Positions 22,651-34,170 of a stretch of 64,000 nucleotides of DNA are shown piece by piece; position 1 is the stretch's first letter; every line of letters starts with the position of its first letter. The notes under the pieces are model-generated. The model searched no databases and was not told where the DNA came from. It worked only from the letters and a program-made list of their open reading frames with translations. Both the position numbers and the translations under genes were made by a program. Source of the stretch: Gnetum montanum (taxonomy: Eukaryota; Streptophyta; Gnetopsida; Gnetales; Gnetaceae); NCBI GenBank assembly GCA_015680685.1, contig MNCI01036492.1, forward strand, positions 82,367 to 146,366, given 5' to 3'.

Positions 22651-25100
22651 CCCCAGCAATCTACAAATAAATCAAAGGACTTCTAGGATCTAATAACTTC
22701 TTGGGAAGGTTTCTAGCATAGATTCAATCAGATATGGGTGAGTAAGCATCATAGTATGGATCCTGGGCAATGTTTGGTTTGAATGGGACTCAGAAGAATT
22801 TGATATAGGGGAAGATGGACGAATAGGATTGTCAATCACATGTGTATTTGAGGGCTTAGGTGGATTGTGTGGTTGGAAAAAAGGTCTTTTCTTTCATCGA
22901 GTATTCGAACCACTTGGTTAATGAACCAGTTGTAGATTAACAACCCTGGTAGCATTTCATTGTTATGATTGAGCTAGGAGTTCATCCTACATAGGTGGAG
23001 CAGGTGGTAGCTATGTAGATAGAGGAGGGAGATGTACAAGAATAGGAGGAGGATAGGGGTAAGAGGTGGTATCCCTTATTGCATATGAATAATAAGTTCA
23101 ATAATAATCAGAAGGATGGTAGTGAGATTGGAAAGTAGAAACATGACTGGAGGATTCATGTGGAAACAAGGATTGTTAAACATAGTAGGGTATTGTTGCC
23201 TTGGTGGTGCCAGTGTCCATGACTGTGGTTGCTGATACTATTGATATTACCTGTATGGTTGTAGTGGAGTTCCACTTGGATAATACTGTTGTAGCTAGTG
23301 GAATTTCCTAGAATTACCTTGAGGATAAGGTAATCGTCTAGATGTTTGCCTTTGTGTTAGTTATGGATTCAAAGCATGCATCCCAGGCTCCTGTAAGTGT
23401 GACACTATGGAACAACATCCCTTGGGATGTTCATACTGGCAGACATCACATCCACCACCATCATCTGATTTTCTTTCTGCAACTTCTTCTATTGCAACAA
23501 TCTTTCCCTTACCTCTTTAATAAGCATGTCTAATTTCTTTACACCTCCTACACTCACAATCACTACCTCATTCTTTGGACTCTTTAGTAGTTTTTAGATA
23601 AACTTGAAATTTTCTCTCCATGGAGTTTCATAACTGATCAACCTTGGCTATAATTTCATATTGAAATTTTGCTATGAGGCTTTTTCTTATTCATCATTTC
23701 ATCAAGTGTTGATTCTTCCTAACTATCACAAAATCAAACCTCCCTCTTTCAAATAGAAGGATCATAATTATACTCTTTTGCACTTTCTTGTTTTCTCAAT
23801 TCACCTTCCTCTCTAGCTAGCTACTTGATCAATCTTTGGATTTGATGAACACTTAACTTTGATCGTTGTCCTTTGGCATAGATGCTAAGGGTCCTCCTTG
23901 TTTTTGATCGAATCCCATCTACAATGTGGTGAAGTTGATCCAATTGAGAGTAACCATGCCCAGGACATCTGTGCATTAAGGAATAGTATCGATCGATGGC
24001 GACCTCCAATGGTTCGTGTGTTCCTTATTTCCATCCTTGGATCTACCTTCTCAACTTGAACACTCTAGAGTATGTTTGATATTTATCATTGAATAATTCA
24101 AGCATTGTACTCCATCATTAGATAAATTCTAGTTCTAAGGACTAATACTAGTTTTTTGCTTCTTTAATGAGTGTTTGTCAAAACAACTTATGCTTTTGCC
24201 ATTTATTCTCGATGTTCTTCAAGGCACATGAATCTTGAAAAACTTGGAGATGGTTCTTTGGATCTAAGTTATATACCCCTTTGAACTAAGGGATATTATT
24301 CATGTTTAGCCCTTTGAGCCAACTATCCTTCACATGCCTTGTTGGAATTTGTATTGCCTCTGCAATGTTTAGCATACTTCTAGTAGCAAGAAAAGGCTCA
24401 TCGGGGCCTTGATTTTGGTGCCTATGATGCCTCTACTACCTCTTCATTCATGGAATTATGTATCATGTGAATACTCGCACCGTTCATATTGCCTTGCTCA
24501 ATGGTACCTTTGATCATTTTGGTCTCATCAATCATCTCCATCATGGTCACACCCCCTATGGTTGCGATTAGAGCCAACAGAAGAAGAGGATGATGATGAA
24601 GGTGAAGAGGAAGTAGGACTAGCATCATCACAGTGCCTGGTACCACCTCTTTGGTGATCATAACTATGATCATGATCTTGTTTCTTGTTCACATCCCTAC
24701 CTTGACTGGCCTCTTTGGATCCTTCTTTGTCATTGGATCCATTCTTATCAAAACCAAGACTATGAATCATGGACTACAAGTTCTAGTTTTGACCTCCTTC
24801 ACCAAAGTCAAAGAGAGAAATTTCACTAAATGGAAAACCTGCAGAGAAGGGTTCTTTACCATCTTTTTAGTACAACAGGAGTGGGGAATCATTAAATCCT
24901 TTTCCCTTTGTAGATTCATAATGTTGTTCTAACTAGCTATGCCTAAGACTTTGTGCCTCAGTGGGATGGTAATCTCTGGTGTCACTATCATTCACCATGT
25001 ACTCAGCATGAAGTCCTTGACGACCCCATCCATAAGCATTTGTTAGAGCATTGCAGGAATGAAGCGATCATGCAGCAACACAATGTTGCACTCCATGTCA
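22651..25100 (-). pseudogene. gag of element A
   Basis: The minus strand carries the broken gag polyprotein. The capsid part includes DRYYSLMHRCPGHG at 23821-24009, matching DKYYSILN at 45341 of element B, and the block near 24100-24365 shared with elements C and F. Downstream, Gln/Pro/Tyr-rich sequence at 22740-23420 resembles the nucleocapsid end. The start lies in a His/Asp-rich low-complexity stretch (24528-24770). Family role: particle protein. Many stops. Confidence 0.7.
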
Positions 25101-25392
25101 TGCCATTGCAGCTATTCATCTTGGTGTAGGATGAAGGTGAAATTTGGTACATACTCATCAGGATGAGCATATACCACTTGGTATTATTGAGGCACTGGTG
25201 GATGTACTTAATTAGAATTGGATGGAGAATTTCTTCTGTGAGAAGAAGACAGTTTATGTTACAAAAATAAAAATGCAGTGTGCTTCTTAAAATTATTTTA
25301 GCAAGCTCAAAATGTGATATGACTCTAAGGTTTGTTTCAATGATTTGAATAGTTTTCATTAAATCCTAAATAGCATACGAAACAACCAAAAG

Positions 25393-25412
25393 GTCCCTGG
25401 CAATGGTGCCAA
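25393..25412 (-). other. Primer-binding site of element A
   Basis: On the minus strand TTGGCACCATTGCCAGGGAC follows the LTR end directly. It is a TGGCGCCGTTGCC-type site with C-to-T changes, typical of plant Tat/Athila-like elements. Confidence 0.75.
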
Positions 25413-25732
25413 TGATGAGCGATGAGGTACCTCTATGCCCAACCATACAAATCACTAACGTGTTCAAGTGCGATCTGGTCGAATTTCATGGACCTATAGT
25501 TCTCTCGTGCACTAGTTCCTTTAGGAAGTGAAATGGGCATTGAGAACCTTTGTTGTCTTTCCAACTACATTTGTGAAGCTTAAGGATATGGTTTAAGTGT
25601 AATTGAGGTGCATGATTTTTATCATTTTATGTTTTATAAATTTAATCAGCTATAACAAGAATGAAATGTAAAGTAATTTAAGATCTAGTTATCTATTGCC
25701 TAGCTAGCCTAACACAAGTACCCGTTCCCACT

Positions 25733-26489
25733 TGATGAGACGCGATATCGCATGCACCGCGATATCCCGTACGTGATATCACGGTCCACTGCCAAATCTA
25801 TAAATAAGAGGCAGCACTCCCCTCATTTCTCATCCTAGGCTAAAAGTAGGAAAACTCTAGCAGGTTGATCACTCCAGAGATAGAATATTTTCCATGTGCC
25901 CGCAGTAGGAGTCCCCAAGTGAACGGATCTTTATTCGAGCAGCTTTGTACCTGAACGCAAGTTGTGTACGGAAATAAAGACGAGCTTTGTGGATAAACCT
26001 TGCAGTGCATGGAATAGGATTTATTACTTGTTATTTATTACATGTTATTTATTTCCTGCATTAGCGCGGCATGAGTACGACTTGATTACGAGCATTGACG
26101 AATGTGTACGGCTAATCAAGAAATCGGCTGCTCATCGCGATTAGTCTCTCTCACCCTCAACTCCTAGAACGCGGGATGAGTACAACTTGATTACGAGCAT
26201 CTACGAATGTGTACGGCTAGTCAAGGAATTGGCTGCTCATCACGTTTAGGCTAGTTAAGTGCCTCAGTATGACCACTTCGAGCACGTGCGTTACGTGTGG
26301 TGATCCCAGTAACGATTAGCGTTTGGTAGCCACAGTTGCATAGTTTAGGGTTTGTACAGTAAGTGGGAATGGATGATGATGCTAGTTATTTTAGACTTAG
26401 TCCTTAGTTAGAGTTAGTTAGCTCTCTCAACCCTTCACCTTGATAGCATAGGAGAAAAACCATAAAAGACCATAAAAATCATATACCTC
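25733..26489 (+). mobile_element. Nested family 1 LTR, truncated at an assembly gap
   Basis: Starts TGATGAGACGC and matches the G-element LTR (61669-62739) read in the opposite orientation, including GATATC palindromes (25741-25785), TATA box CTATAAATAAGAGG (25797) and the two GTACGGCTA...GGCTGCTCATC modules (26065-26250). It stops after CATATACCTC at 26489. About 310 bases of the LTR, and possibly a whole element, are not shown. CpG sites are well kept, so it is young compared with its host. Confidence 0.85.
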
Positions 26490-26490
26490 N
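26490..26490. other. Single N marking a collapsed junction
   Basis: The left side is LTR sequence of the nested plus-strand copy and the right side is the host minus-strand LTR. The N therefore hides a real gap rather than one uncertain base. Confidence 0.8.
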
Positions 26491-27012
26491 TGGGCTACGA
26501 AACTTTAAGCATTTTTGGGTTACCAAGTGCTACATGTATGCTTGTGTTCATTAATAACTAAAAATTAATTGCTTAATTAAAGTGCATTGAAATGAAGTGC
26601 ATGAAAATAAAGTGCATGAATATTATATACATGAAGGAAATATTTAATCTATTCTTAGTGTTGTAAGGATCATCAAAAGGGTTTGTTTTTATTCCCATCA
26701 CATTGCTATGCTTAGGTACATTAGTATTTGAACAAAGATCCATACACACTTAGACTCATGCTATGGACACTCAAAAAATATTTTAACTCTGGAGAAAACA
26801 AATTACAAGAGCTTCACTTTGATATGACAAAAACTATGAAAAACTTCTTGAAGATTGTGAGCCTGAGTGCTATATTTATAGGCTGGCATATACCCTGCGA
26901 TGTCAGGTATTTGACATTGCATCTAGGGCTCTAACATTTGGTATTCAATGTCAAGGCTTTGATATCAATATATCTAATATCGGAGGTAGTCAAATGATGA
27001 CTCATTAGATGG

Positions 27013-27190
27013 GTTTAGATTCCAAGAGAGGAGAGAACCTGTCATTTATGCAATCAAAGAGTAATTGAAGATGGGCATCACATATTCTTGGAATGTCTTG
27101 TTCTTGTGCAAAGTTGACATAAATGACAAATTATAGTTAGTAGTTTAATTTAGTTTTTTGAAATAACAATAAAGAAACTTGGTAACTTTA
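27013..27190 (+). pseudogene. LINE ORF2 C-terminal zinc motif fragment
   Basis: A plus-strand frame from about 27030 reads CHLCNQRVIEDGHHIFLEC, a CxxC...HHxxxxxC pattern as in the zinc-binding region that follows RT in plant LINEs (zf-RVT). It ends in a stop soon after. The left part of this LINE would lie beyond the element A insertion. Confidence 0.6.
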
Positions 27191-27615
27191 TTGATGAAAT
27201 ATTTACTACACATAGTATATATATTTCTTCTATCCAATAGATCCTAAGGATCTCTAGACATAATAAAAAGCATTTTAGTTTTGTAACGTATTAGTCATCA
27301 TGCATAAGCACTTATGTTATATTTATAATTCACACCTACACTTGACATTTACACTAGGGTAGATTATGGGTAAACCAAGGTGTGGGGTTTTTATCCAACT
27401 AGCAAAGGAGATTTGTCACGTTCACATTTTATAAGGTCATTGAATTTTTTAGGGTGAACTAAAGGGCATTGATGTTAAAGAAGGTTTTGAAATTTCATTG
27501 AAGTTTCGCACCTTTAGTTATAAAGAGCAGCACAATGTAGTACTATGATGATCAAAGAAATAGTTTTCTTATTTTTTTTAAATAACGATGGAAGTGAACA
27601 TGTGGTTGAATGTGC
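27191..27615. other. Intergenic, nothing recognised
   Basis: AT-rich sequence with no supported feature between the LINE relic and the tandem repeat. Confidence 0.4.
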
Positions 27616-28030
27616 TTATCCCTAATGGAATTGTCCCCAAACTAGAATGCATATGCATGTTCATTATGCTAGCTTAAGTATCTTCATTGATCATAAGGAG
27701 TCATGCTTACTTGTTTAAATTAAAATTGTGTGCTTTGTCCCTAAACTAGTATGCATATGCATGTTCATTATGCTAGCTTATGCATCTTCAATGATCATCA
27801 AGAGTTATGCTTAAGTGTTTAAATTGGAATTGTCTCCTCTATCCTTGAGAATTCACATGCATATGCATGTTCATTATGCTAATTTATGCATCTTCAATGG
27901 TCATCAAAAGTCATGCTTACATGTTTAAATTGGAATTCTCTCCTTTGTCCCTGAACTTGTATGCATATGCATGTTAATTATGCTAGCTTATCCATCTTCA
28001 TAAAAGGACATGCTTACGTGTTTAAATAAA
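27616..28030. repeat. 105-bp tandem repeat, about four units
   Basis: The word GCATATGCATGTT starts at 27649, 27753, 27859 and 27963, giving periods of 104, 106 and 104. Each unit holds the perfect palindrome ATGCATATGCAT or a close form, then TTCATTATGCTAGCTTA and TCATGCTTA. Units differ by a few percent. Confidence 0.85.
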
Positions 28031-30173
28031 ATTAAAAACAATTTCAATTTTATCTAAGCCGATAGAATAGCATTTTTGGCTTTTTGATCATCCCGACATT
28101 TCACGTGTTTTGTGTGATATTGCGTGAGCCATAGCCCGTTAAAGTTGAAATGCGTAAGCAGACATGCCCACCAATTAATGACACACGAACAGCTTATTAA
28201 AAGTATTAAATATATGGCTTCTCCAGACTGTTTTTCTTTTAAGGTTTTCTCACACCTGCTTAGCGGAGCAAATCTACAGCTCGCGTTCCGCTCCTTATCA
28301 CTTTGAGGATAATAGTTTCGGCAAACTTCTTGAGGTTTAGCTTTTCATCCTTCAACGTAGACAAGGATTCCAGAAATCCAAATTTGTTTTTATATCATGA
28401 AGATTCCAATAATCCAAATTTGTTGCTATCTGACAGCTTCAAAATGTTTTTATATCATTGACGGTTTCATGCAGAGCACTCAATAATTGTCCAAAATGAA
28501 CCTCTCAAAAAACACTGTACAAATCTCTCCGATTCTTGTTTTTCAGCTGCATGAGGAGGAGCAATGGGCATATCGTCCAGCTAAGACTCAGAAACAGAGG
28601 TACCCCCTCAAATTATATGCAACTGTTTTTGCCTGTGCAGCTGAGTAATGATTAGAAACTTGGAAATATCCTTCACTGGGCATGAGAAATGATAAGAAAA
28701 ACTCAGTAGCTGGGATGGTTCAGAAAAAAAAATTAAAATAAAACATATTTCTAAATCCTTAAAAAGCTCTTGAATATGCAAATTATTTGATGCATTAAAT
28801 AAAGCTTTTAAATGATTATTAGATGCTTTGTGACTTTACCAACTTAAGGTTAACTGCAAAATCTAATTTAAGCAAATTTACCATGCAAGTACATGATGCT
28901 TAAATCAAGGTCTGTAATAAAGTTGTGAATTAGGCATGCTGCAGTAACTAAAATAAAGATACAAAACCAAAAGTGCTGCCATACGTTATTGAATGGCTGT
29001 AATGTAAAGTGCAATACAACTACAATCAAGAATCATACTCTGCAGTATCAATAATCAACTGCAATACTAATAATTAAGACCTACAAAATAGATACAATGT
29101 GACTGAAATAAAGGTAAATGAGAATACAGTGTTTTCAATTGCATCATATGATTATATTAATGTTGTTTTCTTCTATTCAATTATTTTTTCTAATTATATA
29201 TTTCAACTTTTATTTTATCTTTCTAAATTTAATTTAACTAAAAAAGTACGCAATAAATTGCCCACAATCAAAAACGTTCCATTCAAATCAAAGTGAGTGG
29301 TCTGCAAAGTCACATCCATGATTAATTGCGGAATTCAAACTGCATCCCACTGGTTCCCACAATGTAATTATAATAATAATAGTGACCCGGCACCGGCAAC
29401 CACATCTCGGATAAATATTTAAGATTGAGACTTTTGTGATTGGCAAAATGTTAAGCGTCGCCTAACCTTTGTCTTATGTATAGGAGAATTAATGGGGTCT
29501 CTGCAAAATTGGATATATAAGGAGGCCACTCCCTGCAGAGTTTAATGAAAATTATCTTTACAGCCGTTCCAACCAATTTAGGATTGATACATTTGTTGTC
29601 ATTGTCATTATCTTATCTTAGCTTTGTTTTAATAAAATGAGGTCTCAACTTCTTTTGGCCAATTACTTCTAAAAAGAGTTACATTTTTGTTTATTTGTAG
29701 TTTTTCAAATCATCTTTGATAGTTTTTTTTTTTTTTTTAATTTTGTTTGTCTTCTTTTTACTCTTTGCTCATAAGATCATTGTCTCATTTGTTTTGCACA
29801 TATGCAAACTATCTACCCTTCTATCCTTGTAACTTATTTGAAATGGATGTTTAATTTCAAATATTTTGTAAATTACAAATTACAAATGTGTCATATTTGC
29901 CAAATTTCAATATACAATGAATAAACAATAAGTTAGTGAAATGGTTAGATTTTCGATTGAAAGCTTCGAGTAGAAAAAGGGTTTCAAGGAAGAAATATTT
30001 ACGCTAAAACATACAAACATATATGTTCTAGCGTAAACATTGCTTGCTTAAATCCTTTTTCTAGTGTTTATATCTTTTCATGTTTTTGAAAGATGCATGA
30101 TGGACTCTTTTGATAAGTATGAATTATTTTGAGGACATTGGATGCTTCAACAATTGCATTGTTTACCTTGCAG
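28031..30173. other. Region upstream of the GH1 relic; no gene identified
   Basis: Less repetitive than the rest of the window. No N-terminal GH1 exon (FPxGFxFGxASSAYQxEG) was found. A TATA-like GGATATATAAGGAGG is near 29515 and a T-run at about 29728-29738. The short plus-strand frames at 28124-28306 and 29099-29296 have no recognised domain. Confidence 0.4.
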
Positions 30174-33001
30174 GAGGATGTGAGGTTGGTGAAGGAATTA
30201 GGAATATCTTACCCAGTATATATATATATATGTCATGCTTTATTTGACGATTATGCATTTATTATGTTTTTTTATAGTATTGTTTATTACATGACCACCA
30301 TGGGATTTTTGCTGTTCAATTATTGATAGAGATGGAACCATTAGAGGCAGCATATATAGATGGGCATTCGGCATTATAACGATCTTATCAATGAGATGGT
30401 GAATTGCATATTATATTTAATTTTTTATTTTAAAACTCTTCTGAGAGGTTTCCAAGAAACGCACTTCTGAGTTTTGATGTTTCTTGGGACAAGAATAGTG
30501 AATGTCTTGGTGGTTGACAATTCCCAGGTGCATTCTTTTGTAATTTACCTTGTCTTTTAGGTTCCTTTTGCTGGCATTACCAAATATAGCCTGAGTTTGC
30601 CTGAGTTTGTCTTGTTCTCTTTTCAGAGCTTGAATACAACTACTTTGATTAAGCTTTTGTTCATTTATCTGGACAAGTATAAGCCTTTAAGTAATTAGAG
30701 ATGCTCTATGGTTACAAAGCGCAAATGAGCTCATGTTTGGAGAGAGATTCAAGAGATTCAAGTTATTTAACATAATGTTTGCAATGTTAATGCTAATTGT
30801 TATAACAAGAGCTTGCACAGATGAGATAACTCTGATATCCCAGATTGTTTTTTTGATAATACCAAAAATCCTGTTATCTTTTAGAAGTGCAAAAGAGAAA
30901 TAGATGCTTATTTGAGAGAAAACAGGGCGAGCCTTCTCTGCTGCTGATTAACTGGATGCCAAACCATTTATATTATCTTAACTATTTGAATCAGCATTAC
31001 CCATTGCACTGAAAGTTTTTCCACGTTTTATCAGCCATATTAACAAGGACTTTGTTAATAACGAATGTTTTTCTTAAAAGGACTGCAGTTGTAAGGTAGC
31101 TAACAGTGGGCATATTTCAGGAATCAAGCCAATTGCAACACTTTTTCACTATGATGAGCCGCAGAACCTAGAAGACAGCTACAAGGGAGTTCTGGCGCCA
31201 CAAATCATGTATGTAAAACCGCCTGTACAGGTGCTCTGCTTTTCTGCTTTGCTGGTATTTACACGTTTTTTCTTGCATTCCACCACTGATTAACTAATAT
31301 GGGGAGGTCGTATAGCGATGATTTCAAGGAATACGTGGAGCTCTGTTTAACAGAATTCGGCGACAGAGTGAAGCAGTCGATCACAATCAACTAGCGACAT
31401 GTTTGCGAGCCAGGGCTACGACCAGGGCTTACATGCTCCGGAACGATGCTCGAAATTCATGTCGGCAAACTGCACTGCTGGGGACTCTGGCCTAGAGCCA
31501 TACTTGGTGGCTCACCACATGCTGCTGGCTCATTCTGCTGCTGTTACAGGGAAAAGAAAACGCGGAATGAAGGTTTCCTTGCCTGATAATGATAAGCATT
31601 GTCCTTAATGCCCGAGGCGTGATTCCTTACTCTTCAAGAATGCCACCTCCAGAGCCTTGGATTTTCAGTTTGGATGGTCTCTTTCCGTCCGCAGATTTTT
31701 CAATATTTCGACTTTCATTGGCAGCATATTCTCAGTCTGTAGTTCAACTGCTTAATTTTAGGCTTCTCCTACCAACTATGAATAAAAACCTGATTTAACT
31801 TTTTACAGAATTTTCGTAGAGCGTAAAATTGAAAAAAGCTGATGAAAGAGGAATGCTCATGCTCAATGCTCTGTACAACAAGAAATGCATATTATTATTG
31901 ATGTTCGTAGACAGGTTTATGAATCCGCTGGTGCAAGGGGATTATCCTGAAATAATGCCTGATTTGGTGAGCTTCAGGCTGCCCAGATTTACAGAGGGAG
32001 AAGAAACTGTTGAAGGATCATTTGATTTCTTTGGCATCAATTACTACTCTTCCAATTATGTTCATGCCAATTCTGAGGTGCCTAATCCAGGAGAGCTAAG
32101 TTATGGCACTGATTCTCTGGCAGAAGTCACCTTTATGTAAACTCAAAACATCAACCTTTGCTTAAAAACAAGTAGCAGCAGTAGAAATATAGTTTCTAAT
32201 TTCTAATTTGCTAAACATACCCTGTTTCAGATGAAAGGAACGGAGTGCCAATTGGAGAGCGGGTAAACTTAAGCCCATTTTGCAATCCGAAATCCTTGGT
32301 TGATGATGATGATGTTGTTTTATCGATCAGATTCAATCATTTTAAATTGCGTTTGAACGCATTGTCGACAGGGAGCATCAACATGGATCTACAGTTACCC
32401 GCAGGGACTCCACAATTTGTTGATTTACGTCAAGAACAAATATAGAAATCCTCCCATTTATATTACCGAAAACGGTATGGATGATCTGCAATACCCTATC
32501 TAATAATTTCTCAAGCCCCCCAAACAAAAATCTCACTGAATAACATAAGCTGATAAGCTGATATGTATTGTGGATGATTATGATTTCAGGAATAGATGAA
32601 ACCAACGTCAAGGATTTGCCTCTGGAGACGGCATTGACGGACACGACGAGGATTAAGTACCATTCTCAACATCTGGAAGCCGTCAGAGACGCCTTAAGGT
32701 GCCATCCAGCAGCTGAATTCAGGCATTGTGGTAGATATTATTGTAAGATAAATGTGGAATGATTTTATTGCTGTGTGATTATTATAATATAGAGAATGTA
32801 TGCAGAGGAGGAGCAGAAGTGAGAGGGTATTTTGTATGGTCTCTGCTTGATAACTTCGAATGGAAAGACGGATACAGCGTTGGATTTGGATTGTATTACG
32901 TGGATTTCAACAATGGAAGCCTCAACACATATCCAAAAGCTTCTGTCGCCTGGTTCCGCCACTTCCTGTGTCCACACCCGCTGCATAATCTGTACCAATG
33001 A
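30174..33001 (+). pseudogene. Glycoside hydrolase family 1 beta-glucosidase, broken
   Basis: Plant GH1 exons are recognisable in order with GT/AG borders. 30174 to about 30214: EDVRLVKELGIS, then lost. 31121-31208: GIKPIATLFHYDEPQ. From 31316: DDFKEYVELC, then [11 protein letters not shown] and a TAG at 31392-31394 in place of the acid/base Glu of NEP, plus a 2-base loss, then [12 protein letters not shown]. About 31585-31676: NARGVIPYS and, in another frame, RALDFQFGW. 31915-32136: FMNPLVQGDYP and FDFFGINYY. 32231-32262: ERNGVPIGER. 32372-32474: WIYSYPQG and the nucleophile motif ITENG, intact. 32590-32698: GIDETN. 32806-33001: [13 protein letters not shown] to the stop. The first exons and the SISWSR region are missing. 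The family cleaves beta-glucosides, for example monolignol glucosides. Here the catalytic acid/base and the N-terminus are gone. The substrate cannot be inferred. Confidence 0.9.
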
Positions 33002-34165
33002 TTTATAACAAGGCCGTAAATCGCCATTCTGGTTATTAATCCCTGGTTCATCTTTGATTCCAAGCCAAGTGGATTATTTGATTTGGTTTTAATATTTTAT
33101 TAAAAAGTAAAACAAAATGAATATTAAAATAGAAGAAACAATTTGTAAAACAAACAAATCTGCCTGTTATTTGGGACATTATGCGAAGCTTCGTTATTTT
33201 CGAGCTCAACAACAGCTTTATTTACCTTATTCTCTATTTTGTATTGCCAATTCAAGCTTTGCCTTTGCATTAGGATTAGAATTTACATGAAGCATCTTAA
33301 AGCATTCATTATACTAGAAAAGATATGTTTAAAAAAATATGTTAAATAATTTACAATATGACTTTACCCTGTAGTTATTTTAACTGAGTCATGTGAGGCG
33401 TCAATTTTTTCAATGCAAGATGAGGCTTATGGTTAATCAGAACATGGAAGGCTTATGCTATTTTGATTATTGGTCAACCCGGATCTACAATGAATTCCTT
33501 TTTGAACAATCCAGGGGCTTTAGCTAGGGAACAATCCCTATGTTACCCTGACTTACATCGAGATACAGGTGTTCAAGTAGATTCATTTTTCACATTGAAT
33601 TTTTCTGAGATTCCTTTCTCAAATCAAGCAAAACACTTTGCCCAGTTTTGAATGATTGATATGTACTGAATTTGATTTGTCTGAACACACATAATCGTCG
33701 TCTGTGATTCATCCCATAACCTGCCATTAAGATTTACACTGCAAAACAAAAGGAAATTATTTAATATTTTTAATAAATATAAATCAAAATAATTGACCTT
33801 TGCTAATAAGGTTAGCTGGAAAAAAAATCTAAGTAGAAACAATAAACAACCGTACAAAAACATCCAATAGTTGGACAGATATACATCTCGTTATAGATTA
33901 TGATTTTCTGAGGCTAACCGAATACATATATGTAAATAGCTGTATATACATTTACCGAAGTTAATAGATTCCTAAAAAAGCGTGCTGCCAATTTTTAAAT
34001 ATGGGAAAATTGAAGTCTTAATCATATTTTCAAAAAAATTTATTCAAAATCGAACCTTTGTTAAATTCATAGACTATCTGTTTTAGAATCTTGAAATTAA
34101 TAAGTGAGTTTATAAGGCAAGATCATATAAATTTCTTAAGAGCAACATATTGGATGTGAGGATGT
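33002..34165. other. Downstream of the GH1 relic; no gene identified
   Basis: AT-rich. A 62-codon frame at 33463-33651 has no recognised domain. No repeat boundary is evident. Confidence 0.4.
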
Positions 34166-34170
34166 ATATA

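Larger units (their letters stand above)
25413..27007 (-). mobile_element. 5' LTR of element A, interrupted
   Basis: Family 1 LTR in two parts, 25413-25732 and 26491-27007, separated by a foreign plus-strand LTR and one N. About 35 bases of the host LTR present in the 3' copy are missing around the N. The outer end reads CTCATTA instead of CTCATCA. Confidence 0.85.
16269..27012 (-). mobile_element. Element A: full-length family 1 Ty3/gypsy retrotransposon
   Basis: LTRs at 16274-17123 and 25413-27007 are flanked by GATGG on both sides (16269-16273 and 27008-27012), a perfect 5-bp target duplication. The interior is 8.3 kb. In minus-strand order it has the primer site, gag, protease, the linker typical of Athila-like elements, RT, RNase H, integrase, about 2 kb of 3' region and the polypurine tract. 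The 5' LTR is interrupted by another family 1 LTR (25733-26489). Many stops and frameshifts make it inactive. It is the only nearly complete coding copy of family 1 here. The Athila/Tat placement rests on the primer site and linker and is inference. Confidence 0.9.

Noticed and set aside
30174-33001. An intact GH1 gene with unusual introns
   Set aside because: A stop at the catalytic Glu, at least three frame changes and the missing N-terminal exons cannot be removed by splicing at GT/AG sites.
33463-33651. A short open frame after the GH1 relic as a gene
   Set aside because: 62 codons, no recognised domain, no splice or promoter signals.
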